A DNA stretch of 64,000 nucleotides from an uncultured Hyphomonas sp. (GCF_963678195.1 NZ_OY782759.1:806001-870000), one strand, 5' to 3'. Shown: positions 1-8,306, counted from the stretch's first letter. Numbers and translations are program-made. Notes: generated by a model from the letters alone, not told the origin.

Positions 1-1
1 G

Positions 2-520
2 GACATTGGCCCGGTCGTCGATGCGGAAGCGCGCGACATGCTGGAGGCACACCTCGAAGACATGAAGTCCCGCGCGAAAGTCCTGCACCAGGTCGATGCC
101 GGTCAGATCGGCCGCGAAGGCTACGGCTTCGGCCCGGCGCTGGTGGAACTGTCCTCGCTGGATCAGATTACGGAAGAGAAGTTCGGCCCCATCCTGCATG
201 TGATCCGCTACGACCCGGATGATATCGACGAGGTCGGCGCCAAACTCCACGCCAAGGGCTATGGCCTGACGCTGGGTGTGCATTCGCGCCTAGACAGCTT
301 CTACAAGGAAGTCCGCGCGGCTTGCCCGGTCGGCAATACCTATGTGAACCGGTCGATGATCGGGGCGGTCGTTGGTGTGCAGCCTTTCGGCGGGGAAGGT
401 CTCTCCGGCACGGGCCCCAAGGCCGGCGGGCCGCATTATCTCCATCGCTTCGCCGCAGAAAGGGCGCTGACCGTGAATATCACGGCACAGGGAGGTGACG
501 CAGAACTGCTGAGCCTGTAG
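2..520 (+). CDS. putA: PutA C-terminal part (proline dehydrogenase / glutamate-semialdehyde dehydrogenase), 5' truncated by window
   Basis: The reading frame is open from base 2, so this is the last 173 codons of a larger gene. PutA oxidises proline to glutamate; the visible part belongs to the aldehyde dehydrogenase domain, which converts glutamate-gamma-semialdehyde to glutamate with NAD+. The stretch around FGPILHVIRY and the run VGNTYVNRSMIGAVVG followed by QPFGGEGLSGTGPKAGG are the conserved C-terminal ALDH/PutA signatures. The protein ends soon after the PHYLHRF motif, as in PutAs without a long C-terminal extension. A separate 1-pyrroline-5-carboxylate dehydrogenase cannot be excluded because the N-terminal part is outside the window, but the tail is PutA-like. 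Confidence 0.85.
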   Translation, partial: DIGPVVDAEARDMLEAHLEDMKSRAKVLHQVDAGQIGREGYGFGPALVELSSLDQITEEKFGPILHVIRYDPDDIDEVGAKLHAKGYGLTLGVHSRLDSFYKEVRAACPVGNTYVNRSMIGAVVGVQPFGGEGLSGTGPKAGGPHYLHRFAAERALTVNITAQGGDAELLSL

Positions 521-529
521 ATAAAGACG

Positions 530-1426
530 ATGAAACAAACCCTGCTTCTCTCTGCCGCCCTTTTGATGGCCAGCCTTTCCGGGGCCTGCGGGCAGGCAGG
601 GGAAGCCGGGGGTGCCCCCAATTCTCCGCCCGTGGCGGAATTGCCGGGTACGGACACGCCGGATACGCCTGGCGGGGAAACACAGGCAAATCCTGCGGAA
701 TCTCCGGAAGCGATCCTGGCGGCCATGCCGCGGACGATCGTGGTAGACAATGATGTTCTGACCGCAGACGTCAGCATCGATGAAGCGGTGTTCTCCTTCA
801 CCCCGGCGCTGGCACAGGACATCGTGGCCGACGCGCAGGCCCGCATCGATGCCATGCAGGCAGATGCGAAGACCTACCAGAAAATGGATCCGGACTATTT
901 CCGGCCCTATGCCATGAAAATCGACTGGCAGGTGACCGGCGCCGCCGGGACGCTCGCCGGGCTGGAGGGATTTATCTACACCCACACCGGTGGGGCGCAC
1001 GGCAACTATATGACCGACGGGCGCATCTATAACACGCAGACCGGCGAACAGATGCGGATCGGCGAGCTTTTCTCCGACAAGGAAGCCGCCGCTGCCGCGC
1101 TGGCCCCGGAAGTGTATGAATTGGTGGCACAGGCCAAGACGAAGCGCAGCGGCTCTCCCGACAGTTATGACATGTTCCTTGGCGAGTCGAAGGACGCCAT
1201 GGGTGTTTCAGATGTTCTGGCCGGCAATATCAGTCTTGTCGCATCGACCGAAGCTGGCAAGCTCGGCGGTTTCGCGCTGCACTACGCGCCATACGAAATC
1301 GGTTCGTATGCAGAGGGTGCCTATCATATCACCCTGCCGCAAGCCGATTTCCGGAACTTGCTGAAGCCGGAATACCAGTCCCTGTTCGCGGGAGACCCGG
1401 CAGAGATCCAGCGTCTCGGCGAGTAA
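530..1426 (+). CDS. DUF3298/DUF4163-type lipoprotein
   Basis: A 298-aa putative lipoprotein. Residues 1-20 form a signal peptide ending in LSGAC, a lipobox, so Cys20 would be lipidated. A Pro/Gly/Glu/Thr-rich linker follows to about residue 60. The core region with FIYTHTGGAHGNYMTDGRIYNTQTGE resembles the DUF4163/DUF3298 fold found in RsiV anti-sigma factors and PdaC deacetylases, with the characteristic GGAHG-type turn. There is no deacetylase domain and no transmembrane anti-sigma region, so only a cell-envelope location is inferred. It starts 9 bp after putA on the same strand, so it may be read through from putA. Confidence 0.7.
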   Translation: MKQTLLLSAALLMASLSGACGQAGEAGGAPNSPPVAELPGTDTPDTPGGETQANPAESPEAILAAMPRTIVVDNDVLTADVSIDEAVFSFTPALAQDIVADAQARIDAMQADAKTYQKMDPDYFRPYAMKIDWQVTGAAGTLAGLEGFIYTHTGGAHGNYMTDGRIYNTQTGEQMRIGELFSDKEAAAAALAPEVYELVAQAKTKRSGSPDSYDMFLGESKDAMGVSDVLAGNISLVASTEAGKLGGFALHYAPYEIGSYAEGAYHITLPQADFRNLLKPEYQSLFAGDPAEIQRLGE

Positions 1427-1429
1427 GCG

Positions 1430-1873
1430 TCAGTTCCGGCAGCGCCGGAAGGCAAAGCCCTGGCCCCGGGAGCCATCGATCAGCGAAATTTCCGCCGTCA
1501 TCCGGTCGCCTTCACGGGCGTAGCGGATGCGCTGCGGATAGTCGTGGCCGGGATCGGCAAAAACGATGTGGGACGCGCCGCGCTCGATTTCCCGGAACGG
1601 GGAAGGGCCCTTGCCGGCAGGATAGGCGTTGAAGGTAAAGCCCTTGCCGGGGTCTATGCGGGATTGTTCGAAAAAGCTGACCCGGTCACCCTTCAGCGCC
1701 AGAGCGTAGCCGAACAGATAGCCATGATCAGGCGCGGACCAGACTTCGCGATAGTCCCCATCTGCATTTTCCCAGCACCCGCTCATCCAGCCGAGCGGGT
1801 GTCCGCCTTCCATGTCCGGCGCGGCGGTACATCCACTGATCAGCACGAGGCAGGCGAACAGGGCGCGCTTCAT
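1430..1873 (-). CDS. DUF6265-like small lipoprotein
   Basis: A 147-aa protein with a signal peptide ending in LISGC (lipobox, Cys15). The mature part follows the pattern of DUF6265 proteins: WMSGCW near the start, EVWSAPDHGYLFGYAL, and HDYPQRIRY with a closing beta-rich segment. These proteins have no assigned activity; a small beta-barrel or lipocalin-like fold is probable. Its ATG overlaps the stop of the upstream minus-strand gene by four bases (ATGA), so the two are translationally coupled. It faces the preceding lipoprotein gene convergently with almost no gap. Confidence 0.7.
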   Translation of the reverse strand: MKRALFACLVLISGCTAAPDMEGGHPLGWMSGCWENADGDYREVWSAPDHGYLFGYALALKGDRVSFFEQSRIDPGKGFTFNAYPAGKGPSPFREIERGASHIVFADPGHDYPQRIRYAREGDRMTAEISLIDGSRGQGFAFRRCRN

Positions 1874-2202
1874 GGCGCGATCAGGGTACAGCCAAGGCCG
1901 GGGGTAAATTTCGCTTGCGCGCTGACCTCGCCGTCATGCGACATGGCCAGGGTTATGTTTTTTTCATCCGTATAGGAAATTCCGGTCATATCGAAGGTGA
2001 AGTCGCGCTGGCAGCTGTCCAGGTCACGCTCTGCGATGTGAAGACAGGAGCAGACCTGCTTTGCGCCGAGGGACGCCAGAATCTCCGCATGGGCGAGTGA
2101 GTCTGCATGCGCTGCCTGCTGGTTGGGGTAAAATACAGCTATCAACCCAACGGAGAACGCAATAATACCTGCTAAGACCAGAAGTGCTTTGACGTGTTTC
2201 AC
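1870..2202 (-). CDS. Small membrane-anchored or secreted protein of unknown function
   Basis: A 110-aa protein. Residues 5-25 form one hydrophobic segment, a signal peptide or N-terminal anchor, without a lipobox. The rest carries three or four cysteines (CSCLHIAERDLDSC and a final GCT). Its C-terminal half resembles the N-terminal extension of the serine hydrolase at 23127-24683: both read EK-x-V/I-x-V/L, then a Y/F-x-PG-x-GCT ending. It therefore looks like a free-standing copy of that accessory domain. It is divergent from a beta-lactamase-fold hydrolase gene that lacks the domain. It is coupled (ATGA) to the downstream DUF6265-like lipoprotein. Confidence 0.6.
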   Translation of the reverse strand: MKHVKALLVLAGIIAFSVGLIAVFYPNQQAAHADSLAHAEILASLGAKQVCSCLHIAERDLDSCQRDFTFDMTGISYTDEKNITLAMSHDGEVSAQAKFTPGLGCTLIAP

Positions 2203-2246
2203 TTTTTTCCCCTATGTCCGGATCAGGACAATAGGAGAGAAGCGCC

Positions 2247-3383
2247 ATGTTGCGCAACATATTCCTGATCTGCCTTGCCTGCATAGCCGCGCCGTTTGCC
2301 GCGGCGCAGGCGCTTGTGCCGCTGCCGGCCCAGCCGGATGGGGTGGCCTGGCCAACTGCGGGTTGGGAGAGAGGCGTGCTTCCGCCGGACCATGCCGGCG
2401 AAATACAGGAGCTGCTGGACATCGCCATGGTCGGCAACCGGGGGGATCTTGGCGGCGAGACCCATGCGGTGGTGATCGTCTACAAGGGCAGGCTGGTTGC
2501 GGAGGTTTACCGGGACGGGTTCGACGCCGGTACGCGGCACATGTCATGGAGCCTCGCCAAATCCGTTACCTCGGCGCTGGTGGGCCGGGCGGTGCAACTC
2601 GGCCTGGTGGAGAATATCGATGCGCCGATGCCCGGCGTGTTTCCTGAAGGTGATCCGCGTGCGGCCATTACCTGGCGCCAGTGGATCACCATGACCGATG
2701 GGCTGGACTATCTCGAATTCGAGTCCGACATCCTGGAAGCCAATGATGTGGCCCAGATGATGTATGGCGCAGGTCAGTTCGACGTGGTCGGCTATATCCG
2801 GGATTCCTTCCCGCTGAAGTATGCGCCCGGCACAAGATGGAATTATTCGACCGCCAGTTTCAGCCTGGTCGGCCGCGCGCTTCAGAATATCATCGGCGCC
2901 AATAGCTGGTGCTCCACCGCGTCGGCGGAGGATTCCTGCAAACCGGCCGATGCGCCCATGGCGGCCTGGATCGATCAGGTCCTGTTCAAGCCGCTCGGCA
3001 TGGATGCCCAGCCGGAATTCGACCTGTCAGGCACCTATCTGGGCGGCTCGCATGTCTGGGCCACGGCGCGGGACTATGCGAAATTCGGCCTGCTCTATCT
3101 GCGCGATGGCGTCTGGGATGGCGAACGTCTCCTGCCGGAGGGCTGGGTCGACATGACCCGCACGCCGCCGCCGGGCGGTTCGGCAAATTTCTATGGCGCC
3201 GGCTTCTGGCTGCTGCCGGGCGAAGGCGATGCGTTCTATGCCCAGGGGCATGAAGGCCAGACGATTTTCATCGTGCCGAGCCGGGACCTGATCATCGTCC
3301 GCCTCGCCCTGATGGAAGAGAACGATGCGAACTGGGACGCCGACCTTCAGTGGAATCTCGCGCTCGCCCGCGCTTTTCCGTAG
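2247..3383 (+). CDS. Secreted beta-lactamase-fold serine hydrolase
   Basis: A 378-aa serine hydrolase of the class C beta-lactamase / family VIII esterase fold. Residues 1-20 form a signal peptide ending AAQA. The catalytic SxxK is in MSWSLAKSVTSALVG (SLAK), the second motif is the Tyr of WNYSTASF, and the C-terminal strand motif is HEGQTIFIVPSRD. Such enzymes hydrolyse esters or amides in the periplasm; few are true beta-lactamases and the substrate cannot be read from sequence. Start: ATG at 2247 with an aggagag-type site just upstream. It is transcribed away from the small cysteine-containing protein at 1870-2202. A dispersed repeat begins 12 bp after its stop. Confidence 0.8.
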   Translation: MLRNIFLICLACIAAPFAAAQALVPLPAQPDGVAWPTAGWERGVLPPDHAGEIQELLDIAMVGNRGDLGGETHAVVIVYKGRLVAEVYRDGFDAGTRHMSWSLAKSVTSALVGRAVQLGLVENIDAPMPGVFPEGDPRAAITWRQWITMTDGLDYLEFESDILEANDVAQMMYGAGQFDVVGYIRDSFPLKYAPGTRWNYSTASFSLVGRALQNIIGANSWCSTASAEDSCKPADAPMAAWIDQVLFKPLGMDAQPEFDLSGTYLGGSHVWATARDYAKFGLLYLRDGVWDGERLLPEGWVDMTRTPPPGGSANFYGAGFWLLPGEGDAFYAQGHEGQTIFIVPSRDLIIVRLALMEENDANWDADLQWNLALARAFP

Positions 3384-3395
3384 GAAGGGGGACCG

Positions 3396-3464
3396 TATAG
3401 ACGGTCTATATAGGGTCTATAGACGGTGTTCGTGATGGTCCGGAGGGGACCTTATCCAACACCT
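3396..3464 (+). repeat. 69-bp dispersed repeat, copy 1 (three 11-bp units plus tail)
   Basis: Three head-to-tail 11-bp units occupy 3396-3428: TATAGACGGTC, TATATAGGGTC and TATAGACGGTG. A 36-bp tail ends in TATCCAACACCT. The reverse complement of 28026-28094 aligns without gaps over the full 69 bp (my count: 55 of 69 identical, 29 of 33 in the 11-bp units). It fills the whole gap between the hydrolase stop and the convergent thioesterase stop, touching the latter. Confidence 0.75.
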
Positions 3465-3895
3465 CAGTCGCCACTCACCTTGAAGTGCGCCAGAAGGCTG
3501 GTGACCGGTTTTGACCGCTCGCCCTGCCAGGCTTCGGCCCGGACCGAGCATATGCGCCGGCCCATTTTGGTGATGGTCGCGCGCGCAAACGTGTCCTGGG
3601 CGTGGCCCTGCCGGAGATAGTCGATCGAAATATTGATCGGCCGGGGCGGGCGTTCCAGGTGTTCGGTCACGAGGTAGACTTGCGCCATGGCTGTCAGTTC
3701 CAGAAAGGCCGCGATGGCGCCGCCATGAAGGGCCTGGATCGTGAAATTCCCGATCAGCTTCTTCTGGAATGGCATGACGGCTGTCATTTCATCGCCCATG
3801 ACTTCGCAGCGCATGCCGATTTCCTGCGCGAAGGGCGTGCGGGCCAGGAAGGCCTGTACCTGTTCGGCGCGGGTCGAGAGTGTATCTTCAGACAT
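3464..3895 (-). CDS. PaaI-type hotdog-fold thioesterase
   Basis: A 143-aa single hotdog-fold protein. The signature LHGGAIAAFLELTAM (HGG followed by the helix with a Glu/Asp that acts on the thioester) places it in the PaaI/YbgC-like acyl-CoA thioesterase group. The central helix and the ISIDYLRQG strand are typical. It would hydrolyse acyl- or aryl-CoA in the cytoplasm. It is the second gene of a pair with the hotdog gene at 3895-4386; start and upstream stop overlap (TAATG). The two proteins are only distantly alike, so they are old duplicates or may form a heteromer (inference). Confidence 0.8.
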   Translation of the reverse strand: MSEDTLSTRAEQVQAFLARTPFAQEIGMRCEVMGDEMTAVMPFQKKLIGNFTIQALHGGAIAAFLELTAMAQVYLVTEHLERPPRPINISIDYLRQGHAQDTFARATITKMGRRICSVRAEAWQGERSKPVTSLLAHFKVSGD

Positions 3896-4386
3896 TATCT
3901 GGTCCTCAGCGATTCAACCGAGCGCGGCTTGTTGATGGCGAAGGCACCGGCGGCGGTGGCGATCACCTTGTCCCGGCTCTCATGATAGGCCCAGGCACGG
4001 GTGAAGCAGACACTGCGGGTGATGTGGTAGCATTCCGCCTCACCGAGGATTTCCCGGTGCGGTTCAGCCGCGCGCATATAGTCGATACGTAAGTCCAGCG
4101 TGGAGACGAAGCGGGCCTTGTCGAGCGCGGAACTCGCCGCCATGCCGGAGAGGTTGTCGAGGAAAGACGTCAGCACGCCGCCATGGATGACGCCGGTGTC
4201 CGGATCGCCGACAAGGCGCTCTTTCCAGGGCTGAACGCCCCAGACGCGGCCCTTTTCCAGCTTCGTAACGCGGAAGCTCATCCGGCGTCCCCATGGGATG
4301 CCGCCGGTCATGATTTCCAGGTTTTCTCCCATGACCTGCCAGGGTTCGGCAGTTGGCGTCGCGTCATCTTCCATATGGGGCCTCAT
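3895..4386 (-). CDS. PaaI-type hotdog-fold thioesterase, first of tandem pair
   Basis: A 163-aa hotdog-fold thioesterase. VIHGGVLTSFLDNLSGMAA is the catalytic HGG-helix region with Asp in the position of the usual acidic residue. The strand LDLRIDYMRAA precedes the second half. Its stop overlaps the start of the following thioesterase. It is divergent from the flavin monooxygenase gene at 4465, with about 80 bp between starts, so both promoters must lie in 4387-4464. The joint context with a monooxygenase suggests catabolism of aromatic or fatty substrates through CoA esters (inference). Confidence 0.8.
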   Translation of the reverse strand: MRPHMEDDATPTAEPWQVMGENLEIMTGGIPWGRRMSFRVTKLEKGRVWGVQPWKERLVGDPDTGVIHGGVLTSFLDNLSGMAASSALDKARFVSTLDLRIDYMRAAEPHREILGEAECYHITRSVCFTRAWAYHESRDKVIATAAGAFAINKPRSVESLRTR

Positions 4387-4464
4387 TCATTTGACCTGCC
4401 TTTCGCCTCGGATAACATCCGGCTGAAAAAGAACATACACATGACCACAGGTCAGGAGGAAACT

Positions 4465-5796
4465 ATGGCATTCGAGGGAACGGGCAAGCCGAAGACCTGC
4501 ATTATCGGGGCAGGATGTTCGGGCTTCACGATGGCCAAGCGGCTGAAAGACCGGGGCCTGCCATACGATTGTTTCGAGATGTCGGACGATATCGGCGGGA
4601 ACTGGTACTACAAGAACCCGAACGGGGCCTCGTCCTGTTATCAGTCGCTGCACATTGATACGTCGAAATGGCGCCTCGCTTTCGAAGACTATCCCGTCCC
4701 GGAAGATTGGCCGGACTTCCCGCATCACGCCCAGCTTCTGCAGTATTTCCATGACTATGTGGACCATTTCGGCCTGCGCGAGACGATCACGTTCAATACG
4801 GCTGTCACGAATGTCGAAGACCTGCCGGGCGGACGCTGGAAAGTGACTTTGTCGACCGGTGAGACGCGTGAATACGACGCCGTCGTCGTCGCCAATGGCC
4901 ACCACTGGGACCCGCGCACGCCCACTTATCCCGGGCATTTCGATGGTTACCAGGTCCACTCCCACAACTATACCGACCCGTTCGAGCCCTATGACTTCCG
5001 CGGCAAGCGCGTGATGATTGTCGGGGCCGGGAACTCCGCGATGGATATCTCGTCGGAGCTGTCCCAACGCCCGCTGGCGGAGAAGCTGTTCATTTCCATG
5101 CGCCGCGGGGTCTGGGTGCTGCCAAAATACATGGACGGCAAACCGGCCGACAAGGCCGTGCTGCCGGCCTGGATGCCATCAGGCCTCGGGCGCAAGCTCG
5201 CGCGCAGCAAGATCAAGAAAACCATCGGCATGATGGAAGACTATGGCCTGCCGAAGCCGGACCATGAGCCGCTGGAGGGCCACCCCTCCGTGTCGGGCGA
5301 ATTCCTGACCCGTGTCGGCTGCGGCGATATCACGCCGAAACCCGGCATCGAGAAGCTGGATGGCGACAGCGTCGTCTTCACCGATGGTACGCGCGAAAAG
5401 GTCGACGCGATCATCTGGGCGACGGGTTATAATGTGACCTTCCCCTTCCTGAAGCAGGACGACCTGACGCCGAAGGACAATGTCTTCCCGCTCTACAAGC
5501 GGATGGTGAAGCCGGGCCGGGAGACGATCTTCTTCCTCGGACTCGCCCAGCCCTTGCCGACCCTTGTGAATTTTGCCGAACAGCAGTCCAAACTGGTCGC
5601 CGCAGCCCTTGATGGCGAGTACGCTTTCCCCGATGCTGCGGAAATGGAGCGCATCACCGCCGCGGACGAGAAGGAGCATCTCGGGCACTTCTATGACAGC
5701 CCGCGCCACCGCATGCAGGTGGACTTCAACCTCTACTGCCGCGACCTGCTGAAGGAGATCGAGAAGGGCATGAAACGCGCAAAGGCTCACGCATGA
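4465..5796 (+). CDS. Flavin-containing monooxygenase (FMO/BVMO-like)
   Basis: A 443-aa flavoprotein. The first Rossmann motif GAGCSG binds FAD near residue 15; FRGKRVMIVGAGNSAMD is the second Rossmann motif for NADPH. Between them lies the FMO fingerprint FDGYQVHSHNY (F-x-G-x-x-x-H-x-x-x-F/Y). ATGYNVTFPF is the late conserved ATG motif. It would oxygenate a carbonyl, sulfur or nitrogen atom using O2 and NADPH. The start was set at 4465, where aggagga lies 4-10 bp upstream; ATG 4441 is less likely and the frame open from 4183 runs through the neighbouring gene on the other strand. Its stop overlaps the next start (ATGA). Confidence 0.85.
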   Translation: MAFEGTGKPKTCIIGAGCSGFTMAKRLKDRGLPYDCFEMSDDIGGNWYYKNPNGASSCYQSLHIDTSKWRLAFEDYPVPEDWPDFPHHAQLLQYFHDYVDHFGLRETITFNTAVTNVEDLPGGRWKVTLSTGETREYDAVVVANGHHWDPRTPTYPGHFDGYQVHSHNYTDPFEPYDFRGKRVMIVGAGNSAMDISSELSQRPLAEKLFISMRRGVWVLPKYMDGKPADKAVLPAWMPSGLGRKLARSKIKKTIGMMEDYGLPKPDHEPLEGHPSVSGEFLTRVGCGDITPKPGIEKLDGDSVVFTDGTREKVDAIIWATGYNVTFPFLKQDDLTPKDNVFPLYKRMVKPGRETIFFLGLAQPLPTLVNFAEQQSKLVAAALDGEYAFPDAAEMERITAADEKEHLGHFYDSPRHRMQVDFNLYCRDLLKEIEKGMKRAKAHA

Positions 5797-6464
5797 GGCA
5801 GCTGCTGGGGGCTGCACTCACACTGATTTTCCTGGCGGGCTGTGCATCATCGCCCCCGCCGCCACAGATGCGGGCCTACACCCCGCCGCCGGGACCGCCG
5901 CAGGTCTCGGCCGGGCAGGGCAGCTTCCAGCCAAATGCCTATCTTCGCTCCTGCGGGGGCATCTATGTGACCAACGCGCCGCCCATGGACAGCGATTTCT
6001 GGGTGGTCGACTACAAGCCGATCATTGTCGTCGGTTCGGTGGTGCTGGCGACGGCGCCGGCCAACGATGTCTGCCTGTCGTCAGGTTTCGGCATCCGCTC
6101 CGCCCGGCGCCATGACGGGATTGATCTTCAGTCCATTCCAGCCGGGCCGATCTATGCCGCTGCGCCAGGGCGTGTCCTCGAAGCGCGCGTCTCGACCGGC
6201 TACGGCAACATGGTCCTCATCGATCATGGCGGCGGCGTCTATACGCGCTACGCCCACCTCGAACATTTTGCTCCGGGCATCCGTGCGGGTAGCGAAGTCG
6301 GCTTCGGGCAGGAAATCGGCAAGATGGGCCAGTCCGGCAATGCAACGGCGATCCATCTCCATTTCGAGATCCTGACCGGCAATTATAATAACCCCAGAGG
6401 GTCGAAGGGACTTGCCCCGCGCAATCCGTTTGAGTTCCCGGCCTATGATCCGGCCGGCAGCTGA
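5793..6464 (+). CDS. M23-family peptidase lipoprotein (LytM domain)
   Basis: A 223-aa lipoprotein with signal peptide and lipobox LAGC (Cys17), then a Pro-rich linker (residues 20-40). The LytM/M23 domain spans roughly residues 90-215. Zinc ligands are seen in RRHDGIDL (H-x-x-x-D) and in HLHFEI (H-x-H); the fold motif GYGNMVLIDHGGGVYTRYAHL is intact. Such enzymes cut peptide cross-links in peptidoglycan, or act as amidase activators when ligands are lost; here the ligands appear present. ATGA overlap with the monooxygenase gene implies co-transcription, although no functional link is evident. Confidence 0.82.
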   Translation: MRQLLGAALTLIFLAGCASSPPPPQMRAYTPPPGPPQVSAGQGSFQPNAYLRSCGGIYVTNAPPMDSDFWVVDYKPIIVVGSVVLATAPANDVCLSSGFGIRSARRHDGIDLQSIPAGPIYAAAPGRVLEARVSTGYGNMVLIDHGGGVYTRYAHLEHFAPGIRAGSEVGFGQEIGKMGQSGNATAIHLHFEILTGNYNNPRGSKGLAPRNPFEFPAYDPAGS

Positions 6465-6484
6465 CGGATGGCGAACAAACCCGA

Positions 6485-7183
6485 ATGACCCGTTTCTTCG
6501 ATCCTGATCTGTTTGCCCGCACCTATCGGGACCCGATGGCCTGGCTGACCCTGCTGGTCGATCTGCTGCCCCTCATCGCTGTGGTCTTCTTTGGATGGAA
6601 GGCCGTGCCATTGGTCGCGCTCTACTGGCTGGAGAACCTGGTCATCGGCGCCTTTACCATCCTGCGCATGATCGGCACTGTCGCGGCCAATATCCTGAAC
6701 CTCGCAGCAGCGGCCTTCATGGTGCCTTTCTTTACCGTGCACTACGGCATGTTCTGCTTCGGCCACGGCATCTTCCTGAGTGCCTTTGCAGGCGGAAAGG
6801 TGGGCAACGCCGCGCCGGGGATTGACGGTATGCGCACACTCGTCGACTGGGCCCTTGGCACCGGCCCTTACATGCTCTGGTTCGTCGCGGCGATCATCGC
6901 GGTGAACGCCGTCTTCTACCTGGTCGATTACGTTATCCGCGGCGGCTATCGCGAGACGCAGCTGCCGGCGGAAATGTTCGCGCCCTATGGCCGGATCGTG
7001 ACTTTGCACGTGGCAATCATCCTGGGGGCAGGCCTGATGCTGGCTTTTGGCCAGCCGCTGCTCGGCGTGCTGATCCTGATCATGCTGCGCGTCGTCTTCG
7101 GCATGGCATTGAACATGATGCGCCGCCGCCGGATGGACGGGGACACCGGCCCGCTTGCGGGCGCCATGGCGGAGGCAGGGTAG
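6485..7183 (+). CDS. DUF6498-like integral membrane protein
   Basis: A 232-aa multi-pass membrane protein. Hydrophobic segments lie near residues 18-35, 40-60, 65-90, 120-142 and 165-205. The motif YWLENLVIGAFTILRM following a hydrophobic pair is typical of the DUF6498 family, which has no known function. The C-terminus is short and basic (MRRRRMDG). The gene starts 20 bp after the M23 lipoprotein and ends 3 bp before the next gene, so it sits within a run of same-strand genes from 4465 to 8233. Confidence 0.7.
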   Translation: MTRFFDPDLFARTYRDPMAWLTLLVDLLPLIAVVFFGWKAVPLVALYWLENLVIGAFTILRMIGTVAANILNLAAAAFMVPFFTVHYGMFCFGHGIFLSAFAGGKVGNAAPGIDGMRTLVDWALGTGPYMLWFVAAIIAVNAVFYLVDYVIRGGYRETQLPAEMFAPYGRIVTLHVAIILGAGLMLAFGQPLLGVLILIMLRVVFGMALNMMRRRRMDGDTGPLAGAMAEAG

Positions 7184-7186
7184 CGC

Positions 7187-8233
7187 ATGACGCTGAACAT
7201 CGCCGCGATCGAGGCGCAGGCCGAGCTGCACCACCAGTACCTGCTGGGACTGGAACTGATGGTAGCGACGCGGGAAGGGCCTGAGGTGGTTGGCGACTGG
7301 ATGTTCCGCCTGTTCCGCCGTCAGCATGAGGACAAGTTCCTGTCCTCCTTCCGCAAGCTGGGGCTCGACGGCGAGCCGGACGCGGTGGCCTGCGCGAAGT
7401 ATCACGTGCTCTCAAATGGCGTCGGCGGCGTGGCCGTCGAATATATGGAGGAGAGCGACACAAAGGCCTGGGTGCGCTTCCGGTATCCGCGCTGGATGTA
7501 TGACGGCGCGGTGATCTGCGGCGTGCCGGTCGAGGCGAGCCGCGGCTTTCTGCGCGGCTGGTATGGCCAGAACGGCGTCTCGCTTGGCAATCCGCGCCTC
7601 GGCTTTGTCTGCGTGTCGGAAGACATGACCGGCCAGTTCGGCCTTTGCGGCTATTTCCGCGAATATGATCACGAGCTTTCGGAAGACGAGCGGCTCCGCT
7701 TCGCGCCGGATGAGCGCCCGCCGCCGTTCGATCCTGCGAAACAGCCCGAGCCGCCGCCCGGCGAATGGACGCCGGAACGCCTCGCCAAGGCGAATCGCAA
7801 CTATGCCGTGGAATATGTCCGCAATGGCGTGCGCGAGCTGGTCAATGTGCTTGGACAGGTGCGGGCGCTTGAGCTTTGCCATCTTGCGGCACGCCTGACG
7901 GGGCTACAGCATTTCCGCCGCATGGCCGATGCTGTCGGCGGTGTGGATGGCGGGCCGGTGGAGGCGGCGGAATTCCTGGCTGCCATGTTTGCGGGCATGG
8001 GCGATGAGAGCCGGATAGAGCACTCAGATGATGAAGTCATCCTGCATCAAACCGGCCTGCGGATCGCGCGCGGCCTGGAAGGGGCGGAGCGGGAGAATCT
8101 GCTCTCAAGCTGGATCGAAATCTGGCGCGGCGCGATCCATTCCCAGCGGGCGTTCATGACGGTCGATTGCGACATTGCGGGCGATGCTCTGGTCTGGCGC
8201 GTCCGCCGGGCTGGCAATACGGCAACGCCCTGA
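7187..8233 (+). CDS. Conserved-looking cytoplasmic protein, function unknown
   Basis: A 348-aa soluble protein with no signal peptide or membrane segment. I do not recognise the family. The N-terminal half (to about residue 170) is a mixed alpha/beta region with VEYMEESDTKAWVRFRYPRW and GFVCVSEDMTGQFGLCGYF, reminiscent of a ligand-binding or hydrolase-like fold. A Pro/Glu/Arg-rich linker (about 165-195) follows, then a helical C-terminal half. It starts 3 bp after the DUF6498-like gene, so it is probably translated from the same transcript. Confidence 0.6.
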   Translation: MTLNIAAIEAQAELHHQYLLGLELMVATREGPEVVGDWMFRLFRRQHEDKFLSSFRKLGLDGEPDAVACAKYHVLSNGVGGVAVEYMEESDTKAWVRFRYPRWMYDGAVICGVPVEASRGFLRGWYGQNGVSLGNPRLGFVCVSEDMTGQFGLCGYFREYDHELSEDERLRFAPDERPPPFDPAKQPEPPPGEWTPERLAKANRNYAVEYVRNGVRELVNVLGQVRALELCHLAARLTGLQHFRRMADAVGGVDGGPVEAAEFLAAMFAGMGDESRIEHSDDEVILHQTGLRIARGLEGAERENLLSSWIEIWRGAIHSQRAFMTVDCDIAGDALVWRVRRAGNTATP

Positions 8234-8286
8234 TTTTTCTGGCACTAAAAGCATAGCAGCCTTGCAGCGTTAAAAAGTTGACACAT

Positions 8287-8306
8287 GGTGACGCCGTGGG
8301 TCACGG
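8287..8306. promoter_or_regulatory. Candidate operator upstream of TetR gene
   Basis: GTGAC (8288-8292) and GTCAC (8300-8304) form an inverted repeat with 7 bp between arms; CCGTG-GGT-CACGG (8294-8306) overlaps it. A TTGACA hexamer lies just upstream at 8278-8283. Its position about 30 bp before the TetR start suits autorepression. Arms are short, so chance is possible. Confidence 0.35.
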
